Under the pieces are notes generated by a model that was given only the letters and a program-made list of their open reading frames with translations, had not been told where the DNA came from and searched no databases. The position numbers and the translations under genes were made by a program. Positions 1 through 12,816 of a stretch of 64,000 nucleotides of DNA are shown piece after piece. Position 1 is the stretch's first letter; every line of letters starts with the position of its first letter. Origin of the DNA: Caprella mutica (lineage: Eukaryota; Arthropoda; Malacostraca; Amphipoda; Caprellidae). The stretch lies in contig CANNZV010001445.1 in the NCBI GenBank assembly GCA_947561585.1, positions 62,001-126,000 of the forward strand, given 5' to 3'.

Positions 1-1296
1 TTTGAGTCAACAGATAATATAAAAAAAGGTTATGAAATTCAGTCATCTAAGCCAAACTATTCACCGCGTGTTCTATTGATTTGGTTAAGCAAATTAATTT
101 ACTATCAAATAGATAGTTATTTGACTTATTTCTACGATGCAAATAAAGAATGAGTAGCTATTTATTTAATATTAAAGTTCTTTCACACACTCTAAAGATG
201 ATAACTTAAAACTAGATCACCATACCTGAAAAAAAGAAAATAATAACAGTAAGGATAGATGGTATGTATGGATAAAATGAATGAGTTATATAAAGAATAT
301 TATTAGTAGGGTTTAGGGTCTGATTCAACCACGTACTGTTGACAACAAAAGGAAATTTAGCTACAAGGGATATCAAAGAAACAGTCAGAAAGGAAAGTAG
401 CTTCATGAACAAAGTCACCTAGCACCAGTCTGAATAGTTGCTCAGGGATGCAGAAAAGCTAAGCCATAAGAGGAAAATGAAGAGGTGATAGTAAATGAAT
501 TCTACCCAACACAAAATCTAAGACCTCGTAGTTGAAGAGCATAACCCTAGCGCTATCCTCTAAAACTGCAAGTAATGTTAAAAAAAAAGATAAATAGGGA
601 AAAAGCAATACATAGCTAATCCAAATTACAACAGTTCGGAGCCCAGGGGACGCCACCACCTTCTCTTCCATTCACCAAAAACAGTTTCAGGATAGAGCCC
701 CTGGGGTTAATTTTATATGATGGTAAATTATAAGATGAAAGAAACAGGAATTATAATTGGAGAAGGTATCTATCTATAACACTGTAAAACAACAAAAATA
801 TTTATGAAACATTAATAATGTAAAGTTGAAATAACAAGACAATGAAAATTAAACTGTGATATCTAAGTATATTTTAATATTAATTGTTTAACTAGATACT
901 GATAATAAATGATAAAGTTTTAACACATTTAGCGTGTTATAACATTTCCTGATATATGTTAATAATTCCTTATTGAGGTGAAACTGGAAGTTTAATACAG
1001 TACCTATTTTTGTTGTATATAGCTAGGGCAGGTCAGAATTGTTCCACATTTTACGATCATACAAGAAAACAATATACCTATAACAACTAAAATAAAAGGT
1101 AAATAACAATTATTATATATACATTTTTAAATGACCAAAAATGTGGAACCGTTCTACAACTTATAACTAACCCCACAAAAAATTAAGAATAACTGAAGAT
1201 GTTTGTGCTATTTATACTCCATATTTACCATATCTTACACCAATGTCAGACACATAAGATCTACACACGCAAAGTGTTGGTAAAGTTATTTGTCAC
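1..1296. other. HGS intron or downstream part, no exon recognised
   Basis: AT-rich sequence lying 3' of the last visible HGS exon. I find no YLNR-type continuation on the minus strand. It holds one foldback element (1025-1174) and, at about 470-575, a segment that recurs in opposite orientation at 14700-14800 inside the dehydrogenase gene. The open frame at 459-671 on the minus strand lies on that repeat and has no recognisable protein. Confidence 0.6.
1025..1174. mobile_element. Family A foldback MITE, copy 1
   Basis: Imperfect terminal inverted repeat. The left arm reads GTTCCACATTTTACGATCAT and the right arm reads ATGACCAAAAATGTGGAAC, with AAGTTATCGGAC-type outer ends degraded. It belongs to a family of at least 12 copies in this window whose arms read TAGGGTAAGTTNCGAGTTAT inward. 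Confidence 0.7.
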
Positions 1297-4200
1297 CTGC
1301 TTAGTTCAGGGTCCTCATTCTCCACCGGTGCGGGGGAAGGGGAGTGGGGTGGCGCAGACACATTAGACACTTTGGGGGTGTGGTGACTCTTACTTCCACC
1401 ACCCAGTAGATCATTCGTAAGACGCAGTTTCTGAAAATAGAAAACAGGGTAAATTATTATGGTTAAATTTGTAAGTAAATTTATCTTGCAAAAGATCAGC
1501 TAACGTGTCATGATTGTTGTTGTTAATAAATCTAAGTTGTTTTCATAGAATAAAGGATAAAAATAAAATAGGATTTATTTGTATGCAATAAATAATATAA
1601 ATTTCTGTTGTAATACTAATATAATCTTATAATTTCCTCTCTCACTTCTTTCTCCTTGTTCTCCGCCTCACTCTTGGAAAGGGCTAGGGCCAGTTGCAGC
1701 TCCTCCTCCTCTTGTAGCTCCTCTGCAGTCTTGCCTCCTTTGCCTCCTGCAGACTTGGTCTGGAACAGACGGGGTAAACATTACCTTCTGCAGTAGTAAT
1801 TCATACAGAAAGCCAAAATAATTTTTTTATTTCAAGTCGAAATTATCATGGCAGCAATATCTAAATTCTTCAAGTTTGAAAATGTAATAAATTGGCTTTA
1901 AATGACACACTTTATAACAAATTCATTGAAATTACCTTTGAAGGAGTTGCTGTAGACTCTTCAGTTGTCCTAGTCTTTGCAACTGTAGCAGTTGGACTGG
2001 AAGAGAACAACGTGTTACAAACAACTCGTTATAGCTACATTTATTGCTGAAGTTACTAGAAAATTTAGTGAATAGTAAGGTAGATTGCAGAAGTATTAGC
2101 ATTCATGTGGACTATTTATACAAAATAAATTCTGATGAACCTAAAGTAATCTTGCCTGTTCATAAAACAAAATAAATTAGTTTTCAACTAATTTATTTTA
2201 TCATGAATGTACGAATCCATTCAGCAGTGGCAGTCTATTTAAACTGATTTAAATAAACTTTCAAATATCTGTAACTAATCTAATGAAAAGTCCAGAGCAC
2301 TGAATTTCTCTCTATTTTTCAACTCTGTCGCTGCAAGCATCACCAACTTGTTTATCTCGTGGTAACAACTCTCACAGACGCGCACTTCTTTCTCGATGCC
2401 GAACTTGGGAATGTTGGAGTTGCGGCTGCTGCACTCGTTACAGAACACCTGACCACAGGCCCTGCAGTGGTGCTGTGGAGGGGGGGGGGGGGTGTATTGG
2501 GTAAAAAAGGTGGGGATAAATGTGGTTGTAGGGTAAGTTATGAATTATCGGTCAGTTTCACATCTTCAGTCATAGCTATGAGAATAAACAGTACAGTATT
2601 TTAAATTGTATCCATGATACCACAAATTAAAATAATAATCATTATATCGTTTTTTCTTATATGACCGCAGATGTGAAACTGACCAATAATCCATAACTTA
2701 CCCTACTGGATTATTATGAATGTCCAAGTGGGAGGATGATTTCAAATAATCTGACGAGTAAATGTGTTTAGCTATAGTCCTCAAACATACATTCCTTATT
2801 TTAATATTCATGGAAAGATTCAATGCCCTCCTCTTCAAGAGACCCCGAGGTAAAAAAAAGTTTAAAAGTTAAAGAAATGATCAGTTCTTTAATGAAGATT
2901 AGGGAAATCTTTTTAAAATATATTTTACTTTGATGGAGAGATTACCTTCCTCTTGAGTAGACCAAATGCACTCCTGCACCTGTGGCAGCAGCTGCCCTCA
3001 GCCCATTGGGGTGCAGCATCTGCACTGTACAGAGCAGCAGCCTCTGAACAGGTGGGGATGTCCCGGCCCTTTGCTCTCAAGATGTTCACCAGATCCTAAG
3101 AGATCGCATCGAAGGGGAAGGAAATGTTGATAAATCGTTTCAATCTACACTTAAAATTTTCTAGCCACAAACTAATTCTAGAAATGTTATTTTTAACTGG
3201 AGTTATTTATTTGATACTGCATACGGATAACCTACCAATGACTTAAATTAAAAAGATGCTAACGATTCGATAAACTTAACATGTATCAGTGATACAATAT
3301 ATTCCAGTATCTAGGCTACTTTATTATAAGATTAACCAAATATCGTAGTACTAGTGTATTTGCCCGTTAAAAATAACGGGTCTTCAGTAGTAATTTATTA
3401 CCCGTTCTTATGTTATTTTTAGTGAATTCAAATAAAATTCATTTTTCTGCATAAACTGATAGTTTTTTGATAGATAAAAGCATTTAAAAATTGAATAAAA
3501 ACTGAGAAATTTAAATTTTACATCAATATATTCCCGTGCGTATCATAGTTACATTCTCCATGTTTAATACCCGTCGTGTAAAAGCGGACACCAAATAAAT
3601 AAACACACTAAGGAAATTATTAGTATAGATCTAGGTTACCTTATTATTTTCTTTAAATGATATCATAATTTAGATGCAAGGAGATCAACTCATACTAGGT
3701 TTCAAATCCTACTAACCAAACAATGTTTTGATTATTGGTTATCACAAACAAATATTATAAAATCAATGTTTTGGTCATTAGATGTTTTTCACTCACCTGT
3801 ACAGGCTGCAGTTTGCTCTGGCCTTTGAAAACAGCACACCAACTACCTAGCAGCTGACAGGCTGAACTGCGGACCTCTTCATTGTTGGTTCCTTGGATGA
3901 GTTCTTCCATAGCCTCACAGTAAGTGCGACTACATACCTCTTCATGGACCTGCTCTCCACAGTTCTTAACTACAAAGTCGAGAACCTGAAAATTCATGTG
4001 AAAAAATTATGAATAAGAGTAAATATAGTTAGAGTTGAAGAGCTCTGCTTTCAGCTATTTTAGTAGCAAAATTAAAATGTATTTTATATGTCCGTATTTG
4101 GTAATGATGGAAATATTGTTTCACAAAATTCAATAAATTGAGAAGCACCTGTTATGAATAATTTATTAGTCTGCTACACTACTACTAACTATACTATAAA

Positions 4201-6119
4201 TCCATAATAGTGACTGAATATCTTATTGGAAAGTAGAAAGTTATACCTGAAGAGTCATCAATATAACATTGGGGTTAGGATCCTTCAGTTTGTTGAAAAT
4301 GCTTTGCACTGCCACCTTCACACTGAAAATGAAAGGTGTGGATGAACACCAGTTTGTATTTATTTAGTGACACTTGACGTAGCTATTTGAGGATTTCTAA
4401 TTTACAAAATTTGATTTTTTTTTCAGTCAAAATTGGAGGGTACTACTGATTTATTCCTATATTACCATTAATTTCTGGAGGCTAAATTACAATTGGAGTA
4501 AATTTGGTAGGTATTCACTCTGATTTTTCAAAAATCATATGGAATATAATCTGTGATGAATTGATTTTACAATCTAGGATGAATAAATAGTTGATAAAAA
4601 GCAAGCTTATGCTGAGAAAAATAGTCACGGTTTAAAACTATAAGTGTGAAATAGGTTTCATTTTATCTTTCTAACCTAGTAACTACCTAACTAGTTATAG
4701 CTAGTAAATACAACAATGAAAATTATTTCATAATCAAAAAACATTCTAATTTAATTGAACTAGTTACTCAAATATAATTAAAGGTTAACCTGAACTAAAT
4801 ATCTCTAAATAAAAATTTCAATTTTTTTTTTAGAAAAAGTTAAGTTCTTGAACAGTCACAACATGAAAGAATCCTCGGTTATGTGGTTACTTATAATAAA
4901 GTATCTACCTGACATCATTTTGTCTGATCAGATCCACAATTTGCAGAGTGAGAGTAATATCAACCTCGAGAAGATAGGGACTGGTGGCTTTTTCTGGGAA
5001 GTAAAGAAGGATCATTAGTAGTCTGGAAAGTATATGACAAATGACAATATTATTTATTTGGTATTCTTATTAAAAGTTAAAATGTGATTGCAATTTACTC
5101 AGAATCTCAAAAAATATATTCTGTTAGTGGAGATATTTATTTAAATTTTCTCCTACTTTTCAAATCATTGAGTTTCATGACTCATCATTCATACTGCAGA
5201 ATAAGATGTTTTATTCTTAATATTCTAAAAAAAACAGTATTTGCTATGAATGCTATCTCTAAATTTCTAATCTAAACTGTAATCACTTAAGCAAGTTAAA
5301 GCAACATGTAAACACAAAACACAGGGATGAGTTCTCTTTTTCTTGCCATGAATCTTTTAAAATAATAAAATATCAATTCAGCTTCAGGCCATTCTGGAAA
5401 ATCCTCATGATAATAAATAAAATAGGATAACAATTTGAAATAAATTATGCAAAAACCTGCAGATATTTATTAAAATTACAGGATTTACAGCTTCACTTGC
5501 CAGTCTGAAAAGTATAACAGGATTTGTGAATTAATCCTGCACGGCTGCATCTAAATCAGCAAATCTTATTTAATATTTTAATTCCTAATTTCCTATGTTC
5601 CCATGTTATTTGCTGTACTGGGCTGTGCGGCTGTGCCCAAATGTTAATTTCTCAAGACTCAGCACTCAGTTCAGTTAAAAACAATTTCCAGTTTCTACCA
5701 TCCTGCCTGTTACTAGTATAGCACTAGCAGATGTAGTCCAGTCTGGTGCACAAAATCCCACTGACTTTTTAAAAAAAAGCTGAAAAAATCTACCATAAAT
5801 TTCCATTGGTTCCAGTAAATTGGCTGATCCACCAACATTTTCCTAATTTATCCACCGAAAATTAATGGTAACTTAAGAATAAATAGCTAAAAATCCACAG
5901 ACTTTGCCAGATTATTATTTTTGATTTTTGAAATGAAGGGGAAAAATTCCACCGACATGTCGGTTGAATTTACCACGAAATACAGACTGGGACGCAGTAG
6001 CCTACACACACTGAGTTACAAAGTGAAAGTTACAACTTACAATTAAAATAATATAAATTAGATATAGATAATATTAGATAAGAAAACTCACCCAGCAAAA
6101 CATTCATCTCTGACGCCAT
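1297..6119 (-). CDS. HGS: HGS/Hrs-like ESCRT-0 subunit, N-terminal part (gene continues past left edge)
   Basis: Hepatocyte growth factor-regulated tyrosine kinase substrate homologue, which binds PI3P and ubiquitinated cargo on early endosomes and starts ESCRT sorting. Exons, in transcription order: 6092-6119, 4909-4993, 4247-4322, 3797-3985, 2946-3095, about 2344 or 2348 to 2472, 1936-1996, 1646-1759, 1297-1430. Phases agree across all joins except after the sixth exon. Residues about 1-125 form a VHS domain (VVKNCGEQVHEEV). Residues about 150-215 form a FYVE zinc finger with four CxxC-type pairs (C163/C166, C179/C182, C187/C190, C209/C212), the basic KRKHHCR patch and the RVC motif. The 1646-1759 exon carries a ubiquitin-interacting motif (EEELQLALALSKSEAE). 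The last visible exon ends PAPVENEDPELS at a GTGACA donor; in known Hrs this is followed by YLNR and a coiled coil, which I do not find in 1-1296. About 320 of the usual 700-800 residues are present. The start is the first ATG of the phase-1 first exon, giving MASEMNVLLEKATS, which matches Hrs N-termini. Confidence 0.92.
2158..2206. repeat. Short perfect-stem hairpin in an HGS intron
   Basis: AAATAAATTAGTT, a three-base loop (TTC), then AACTAATTTATTT, with the stem extended imperfectly outward by TTCATAA / TCATGAA. It could be a small foldback remnant; no function can be assigned. Confidence 0.6.
2344..2472 (-). CDS. HGS: HGS exon carrying the second half of the FYVE finger
   Basis: The exon opens with HHCRACGQVFCNEC after an acceptor whose pyrimidine tract contains 13 consecutive C residues (plus-strand G run 2480-2492). 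It reads through IPKFGIEKEVRVCESCY, the canonical end of a FYVE domain. The donor is uncertain. AAGTTG|GTGATG (exon end 2344, phase 0) looks stronger but does not join in frame to the next acceptor at 1996; AACAA|GTTGGT (exon end 2348, phase 2) does join in frame. An additional unseen exon between 1997 and 2343 would also solve this. Confidence 0.85.
2528..2706. mobile_element. Family A foldback MITE, copy 2
   Basis: Flanked by GTAGGGTAAGTTATGAATTA and its complement TAATCCATAACTTACCCTAC. The subterminal arms CAGTTTCACATCTTCAGTCAT and ATGACCGCAGATGTGAAACTG pair well. It lies in the intron between the two FYVE exons of HGS. Confidence 0.85.
3351..3600 (-). mobile_element. Helitron-type non-autonomous element, copy 1
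   Basis: Read on the minus strand, the element ends with a hairpin (CCCGTTATTTTTAACGGG), about 9 bases of spacer and CTAG followed by a host T. That is the Helitron 3' end pattern (stem-loop shortly before CTRR, insertion between A and T). The body matches 49040-49289, including GGTGTCCGCTTTTACAC near the far end. It sits inside an HGS intron. Confidence 0.75.
5738..5991 (+). mobile_element. Family D element with CCAGTCTG / CAGACTGG ends, copy 1
   Basis: Starts CCAGTCTGGTGCACAAAATC and ends AAATACAGACTGGG, with an internal palindrome CCGACATGTCGG. A near-identical inverted copy lies at 24673-24910 and a truncated copy at 23872-24085. It is in the first intron of HGS. Confidence 0.8.
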
Positions 6120-8084
6120 TTTTCATGAAATATCCACAACGGGTCGGGATAGATGGTACCTACTTCAGAGGTACTTTACGCTATTTATAAGAGAACAAGC
6201 CCCTTTAATTCCTTAGTGCTTTTAGGCTTTATTTAGCCTTTAGGATTTTTTTTATCTGAAACTGTGAAACATAACATAGCTATATTATAACATTAATCGT
6301 AATTTATAAACTAAAGATAAAAGGTAGGGTAACTAGTAAGTCTATAACATAATATATAACTATATTACTTGAATTTATTAAATATGATATGCAAGATAAC
6401 AGAAATATTACAAATAATCACGGGATATGTGGAAAAATTAGGAAGAGGAAATGGCTATAACCTAAATTGCAGAATTGCGTTGAGTCGCTTCAAGAAAACT
6501 CAAAATAATTCCCAAGTTAACCCTTTTGTGCTGATATTCATTTGAACTCCCAAGAAGTTTATTCATAATGAGTTGTTATCATATAAAACATTGGATCACA
6601 TTTAATTGATCAATTGTAGAAATGTGACGATGAAAAATTGAATGTTGAGTTCAGTTTATTTTTTTTAAAGCTATAAAGTAGATTTTCATAAACATTTGTC
6701 AGGACTACTATTAGTTCTTCAAAAATCATTAAAAATAAGGGAATTTCAATTTAGATTCAGTAATATGTACATAAATTGAATATAAATTCACCTTTATCGG
6801 AAATAAAATATTAAATGACTCCAATTTAGCCGCTACCTATGTAGTACAACCGAATGACTGCAGCAGTGGGTGTAGAAAGGGCATTGGGACTATAACTATA
6901 ATGCATTTCTGGAGGATGCATGAAGTGTTAGGGCGGGAGAGGGCTGAGGAGTGGGGAACGGCTCTGCGGAAGGCGCAGATGAAACCGGTGCCGTTGATAA
7001 GCCTATATACCGATCAAGTTCCAGTTCCATTGGGGCATCATAGTTTTGCCTGCATTGACTTGTATTCGGCCTGTTTCTAGTTGATATAAGATTTATTATT
7101 GCCCTTATTGCTAATTGTATTATTTCTCGAATAAGAATACAATACTTATTCAACTATACCTGTATATTAGGGTTGTCTACTGTCCTTTATTTCTAAGGAC
7201 AGTCCTCTAATTGAGCTATTATGTCCATGTCCTTTAATGTACGTACTTAGAAAGGACGCTAGCTGTTCTATATTTCAATCATCGCTTGTACTATAAGAGC
7301 TGCAAAACATTAAAAGTAAATAAAATATCAAATGATTACTGCACCTATAGTGTACGTACACTAATGTTACGAACACGTTTAATTTAACTTTAACTATAAT
7401 TTTATGTATTCATTTTTTGAACAAGAAGACACTTAATAAAAAAAAACAGGAAAAGACATAGATGTATAACTATATATAGGGGTTGACGGATGGATCAATC
7501 AAGTCTCTTATAGATAGTTAAATTGTATAAGCTTAGAGAGGTTATACTGATAGTTTTAATCGTATACCTCTTTTTTGTTATAGATATATAAAATATATTT
7601 TTTCTACAGAATGAATTTAGTCAGCAACAGACAACATTCAAACTACTAACCAAACCTGTACATTTTTTGTATCAAATTACAAAAATTAATAAGGTTTTCT
7701 ACTCATGTCCTGATGAAGAATAGAAATGACGAATGGAAATCTTCCTATTCGAACGCTTGAAACCAGAAATAAAATCTTCAACTTTGAGTTTAAATAAACT
7801 CTTGATGATATGGATACTCCGTAGAGTATGAACCTTATCGATCATGTTACTGTATCCTGGTTAAAACTAACCTAGCCCTCAGGACATGTTTATAGTGAAG
7901 ATCATTCTCCAGTTATTAGGCATATCAGCAACTAGCAAGGTCATGCCATTTTAGGGGTCACTTCTCTATTAACGGGCCTAGTTGATACATATCCGAGCGT
8001 CTTTCGGCCCCTTCCCTCAACCCCTTTCTGGGAAATTCTTAAAGGATTAATAATAATAAATAGAACGGACACACGTAGATGGTG

Positions 8085-8260
8085 ATCGAGCATACCTTCG
8101 CCGCCTCTTATAAATGACATTGACCATTCAATATTATTTTAATTATAATGGACTTTAACCCGATCGCTTCCGAAAGCTAACCAAATGGTTTAAGGATAAT
8201 TACGAATCGTTCCAGATAATTTCAGGCTATTTGGTTGAATTCTTTTTGAGTTATAATAAT
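8085..8260 (+). repeat. Family F dispersed repeat, copy 1
   Basis: Contains CATACCTTCGCCGCC, then CCCGATCGCTTCCGAAAGCTA, CAAATGGTTTAAGGATAAT and TTTTTGAGTTAT. The same ordered landmarks occur at 15490-15935 and, inverted, at 13848-14040. Confidence 0.75.
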
Positions 8261-9374
8261 AATAATAAGATTACAAATAAATCAGACCAAAACATAAGCT
8301 TCTGCAATTTGGAAAAGATAATATTATCTCTGTGTCTAACTAAATGTAGTACTTTCATAATAGATCTTTACATCGGTTTTAAGAAATATTGTACTGTTTT
8401 ATTACTGGAAAAAATGGTTAACAACGGCAAATCACACTATTGGTACTTAAAAAATCTTTTCATACCAACACATTTCGCTATCTTTTTCTACGGTTAATTC
8501 AATGATTTCACCGCTTATTACACTAATAACAGACTGACCGTAAGTGCACTGGTTATAAAAAATGCAACTGGTTTATACCTTTTTTTCACCGTAGCTACGG
8601 GTGTAGTAGTGGCGACATTGAAAGGTCAAACGTACGTACGTACAAGAATCTTGGGACATTTTGCCATTGAATATCTGGAAAATATCAAGGACATAAAAAA
8701 GCAACATCATTACAAAAGCAACTTATTTAGTTTATCTTTAGTAACCAGTTTCATCTTACTACCAGATAGTCTAGAACTAGAAATGTGTGTCCCACCCTTC
8801 TGGAACACAATATATATAAACGATTATGTAGGTATTATGAAGTAGACTCAATGTATAGGGCAAAATGTACATACACAATATTTGATTTTTGATGACGTCA
8901 ATGGAGCAGTTCTACAAAATAAAATAAATCCTAAGTTTGTCTTTTAAAACATGTGTTGAAAAATGAACATTTGTTGCTGAAACAACCTCTCGAAATTGAT
9001 TAGTGGAGGACCCCAAATTTTCAAACTATACCCCAAGTGTAGTTTAAGGACCTCAGTGAATTTTTGAATGTATCTATGCTACGACGTTCTGCATGTCTCA
9101 AATCGAAATAATTCTTCTACTACTGTGTTCAGAGGAAAAAAAAATGGACAGAGCAACATTCCAAACAGAAATTCTACCTCTACTCATTGAAAGGATGAAG
9201 CAAAGACAACTATCTAGTTAAAATGATAGCAATATTGGGAAATAATAACAAAATGTTACCCAATATAAGGAAATCATAACTAACATATGAATATATAATA
9301 AACATTATAAGGAAATAAAATCATTATAATGAAATAAGGATACTTTAAGAACCCTAAATTTAAACATTACCCAA

Positions 9375-10357
9375 AGTGTAGTTTAAGGACACCAGTGTTA
9401 ACCCAAGTGTAGTTTAAGGACACCAGTGTTAACCCAAGTGTAGTTTAAGGACACCAGTGTTAACCCAAGTGTAGTTTAAGGACACCAGTGTTAACCCAAG
9501 TGTAGTTTAAGGACACCAGTGTTAACCCAAGTGTAGTTTAAGGACACCAGTGTTAACCCAAGTGTAGTTTAAGGACACCAGTGTTAACCCAAGTGTAGTT
9601 TAAGGACACCAGTGTTAACCCAAGTGTAGTTTAAGGACACCAGTGTTAACCCAAGTGTAGTTTAAGGACACCAGTGTTAACCCAAGTGTAGTTTAAGGAC
9701 ACCAGTGTTAACCCAAGTGTAGTTTAAGGACACCAGTGTTAACCCAAGTGTAGTTTAAGGACCCCAGTGTTAACCCAAGTGTAGTTTAAGGACACCAGTG
9801 TTAACCCAAGTGTAGTTTAAGGACACCAGTGTTAACCCAAGTGTAGTTTAAGGACACCAGTGTTAACCCAAGTGTAGTTTAAGGACACCAGTGTTAACCC
9901 AAGTGTAGTTTAAGGACACCAGTGTTAACCCAAGTGTAGTTTAAGGACACCAGTGTTAACCCAAGTGTAGTTTAAGGACACCAGTGTTAACCCAAGTGTA
10001 GTTTAAGGACACCAGTGTTAACCCAAGTGTAGTTTAAGGACACCAGTGTTAACCCAAGTGTAGTTTAAGGACCCCAGTGTTAACCCAAGTGTAGTTTAAG
10101 GACACCAGTGTTAACCCAAGTGTAGTTTAAGGACACCAGTGTTAACCCAAGTGTAGTTTAAGGACACCAGTGTTAACCCAAGTGTAGTTTAAGGACACCA
10201 GTGTTAACCCAAGTGTAGTTTAAGGACACCAGTGTTAACCCAAGTGTAGTTTAAGGACCCCAGTGTTAACCCAAGTGTAGTTTAAGGACCCCAGTGTTAA
10301 CCCAAGTTTAGTTTAAGGACCCCAGTGTTAACCCAAGTATAGTTTAAGGACCCCAGA
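9375..10357 (+). repeat. 31-bp minisatellite, about 31 copies
   Basis: The unit is TAACCCAAGTGTAGTTTAAG plus GACACCAGTGT, highly homogeneous. One variant (GGACCCCAG for GGACACCAG) appears singly at about 9760 and 10070 and then in the last four units, where other changes also gather. Single related copies lie upstream (about 9030-9056), and an inverted fragment follows directly (about 10366-10385). Confidence 0.97.
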
Positions 10358-10387
10358 TTGAGCTAGGGTCCTTAAACTATACTTGAT

Positions 10388-10494
10388 CCGTTCCGAGTTA
10401 TCGAACAGCTCCACATTTTTGATTAGATATAATTGGAAATTGATATATCCAATTGTATCTAATCGAAGATATGTATATGTGCGAAACTTATCCT
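10388..10494. mobile_element. Family A foldback MITE, copy 3 (diverged)
   Basis: The left arm TTCCGAGTTATCGAACAGCT, the CCACATTTTTGATTAGATAT subterminal part and the right end GAAACTTATCC recall the family ends. The centre forms its own hairpin, AATTGGAAATTGATATATCCAATT. Confidence 0.6.
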
Positions 10495-11249
10495 AATTAA
10501 TTTCAGAAAGATGTTTTATATTTCAAATAGTGTCCGGAAAGTTTGACGTCATCACACACACAGGCAGGTACATACCAGGTACTGAGAGTACTATACACAC
10601 ATAGTACTCACGGACTAGTTTATTATGACTTTGTGACCACTGCCCATCAGACCAGTTTCAGACAGTCAGTTGTAGAAGGAGGTAGTGAGTGTCAATGGGT
10701 ACCTCTCGCTAATTTGATTTGCACGTTTGAGTGAACTGCTTTTTCTGTTGGTAATTATTATGGATCGTCATAGATACATTTTATCCATTAGTGATGGTAA
10801 ATAGAGTTGTTATTATGTTGCTGATATTATTGGGTGTGGTTTTTAAACCGGCTTCTCAAATTCCGAAAAGGGTATAGCTACTTAATTTTTTATTTTTAAA
10901 TAAAAATAATTAAATTTGAATACATTAAAAATGACATTTTTTTATAAACTGTTTCTAATGAAATTATATATGATATAATATTAATTAATATGCAATAATT
11001 TTAAAAGTTAGATAAATAATTGACCTTTATAAAAACACATGTAAAACACATTCTTCAATTTTTTGACTTACTTATTTATATTTTTTTAAACGATATAACA
11101 AATTTATTAATGTAAATTAATAGTTATTTATTACTATTACCTTCCATTTTTTAATATATTTAATAAGTTCCATATTGAATCATAAAAGAAAATAATGATT
11201 ATTTTTCATGGATACCAAACAAATTAAAGAAAACTATATATTATTATAT

Positions 11250-11306
11250 ATTTTTCTTATATGACCGAAAATGTAAAACCGTCCGATAACTCAGAACTTA
11301 CCCTAG
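11250..11306. mobile_element. Family A right-arm fragment
   Basis: TTTTTCTTATATGACCGAAA followed by GTCCGATAACTCAGAACTTA and CCCTAG is a clean right arm. No matching left arm is visible upstream. Confidence 0.65.
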
Positions 11307-11540
11307 TACTCATATAAATGCATTATACAAACACACTTAAAGTGAGTGACAATGCAGTCTATGCGCATCAATTGAATTTAATCTGCAAAATAAACATGAT
11401 GTGTTAACATGTTGCTTTCATGTGTACAATGCAGACAACATGCAAATAATTCATTTTGAAGGAAGATGCAATTCAGTCCATAATTATACAGTATCTGTGA
11501 TACGGTATTATTATAATATAGATACCACGCAGCATTGTTA

Positions 11541-12067
11541 CTCGGGACAATATTGTTAGAAAACTGTCCCAATATTGTTAGAAAACTGTCCCAATATCGT
11601 TACAACAATGCCCCAATATTGTTAGAAAACAGTCCCAATATTGTTACAACATTGCCCCAATATTGTTAGAAAACAGTCCCAATATTGTTACAACATTGCC
11701 CCAATATTGTTACAACAGTGTCCCAATATTGTTACAACAGAGTCCCAATATTGTTAGAAAACAGTCCCAATATTGTTACAACATTGCCCCAATATTGTTA
11801 CAACAATGTCCCAATATTGCTACAACAGTGTCCCAATATTGTCTGACACAATTCCCCAATATTGTTACAATATTGCTCCAATATTGTTACAATATTGCTC
11901 CAATATTGTTACAATATTTTCCCAATATTATTTTAACATTGTCCTAATGTTGTTACAACATGGCCCCAATATTGAACATTATTGTTATAACATTGCTCCA
12001 ATATTGTTACAATATTTTTATAACAATATCCCAATATTATCACAACATTAATTACCCCAATATTGTT
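11541..12067 (+). repeat. Imperfect ~20-21 bp array, CAATATTGTTACAACA type
   Basis: About 25 units of the form CCCAATATTGTTACAACATTG, with the GTTAGAAAACAGT variant interspersed in the first half and GTTACAATATTGCT in the second. The same family reappears at 38331-38690. The palindromic core CAATATTG makes both strands alike. Confidence 0.93.
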
Positions 12068-12639
12068 AACTGCATATACTGTATCTATGATACCATATCA
12101 CATTTAACAATGTTATAATATTGTGTTATTGTTACAATATTGTCCCAATGCCTTAACACTATTTGGCAGAGTTGTAGCACTGTTAATTCTGATGTGCTCT
12201 ATTTCAAAACGATATCACACTCTAACAATTCACATTCGTTATTTTGTTAGTAGTAGTAGGTTAGTAAGATTAATACAAATAATTCAAAGTTAACTAATTT
12301 GTTTAAAAAGTTAAATTAGTAGATATCAACCTGTTAATATGCCCGGCAATGTACACAAACAGTTGTCAAGCATGTGTGTGAGTGTGTGTACTGTATATAT
12401 CTGTCTGTGTGTAGGTGTGTGTGTACTAGTGCCTTACAGTAGGTAGGTACACACACACTTTGGTATGCATGTATAGTGTATACACAGTGTGTTTTGTTTA
12501 CATGACAACTGAAAATGAAGAACAAATGTTGAATTGAGTTATATGAAACCTTTTTAAGGAATATAATGTGAATGTATATTTTTTCTAACTAAAAAAAATG
12601 CAATATATTTATTCGATATGAGTGGTAAAATCTATCCTA

Positions 12640-12816
12640 ATAATACCCACCGTATGTTTATTTTGGTTCCGTGAATAAAATAGATTATTAATGTTCCCAT
12701 AATATTAAAATAGTTTTTTAATTCATACGTTTTTATTTCAACGCAAAGAGTGCTTTTATAACGGGTTAGGTCACAACTATTGAAAACCCGTTATTTTTAG
12801 CGGGAAAGTACCCTAG
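12640..12816 (+). mobile_element. Helitron-type non-autonomous element, copy 2 (3' end)
   Basis: Ends with AACCCGTTATTTTTAGCGGG, a short spacer and CCCTAG followed by T. It has the same terminal architecture as the copies ending at 3351 (minus strand) and 49289. The left boundary is not resolved. Confidence 0.65.

Noticed and set aside
459..671. 70-codon minus-strand frame with hydrophobic segments
   Set aside because: Overlaps a dispersed repeat also found at 14700-14800 and does not continue the HGS protein.
8231..8845. Two short forward frames (88 and 78 codons)
   Set aside because: The first begins inside a family F repeat; neither shows a domain or codon pattern distinct from the AT-rich background.
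9375..10357. CRISPR-like regular 31-bp repeats
   Set aside because: The repeats are directly adjacent with no spacers, and the sequence is from an intron-containing animal genome.
10543..10734. 63-codon forward frame near a TGACGTCA motif
   Set aside because: No recognisable motif, no flanking exon signals and length expected by chance.
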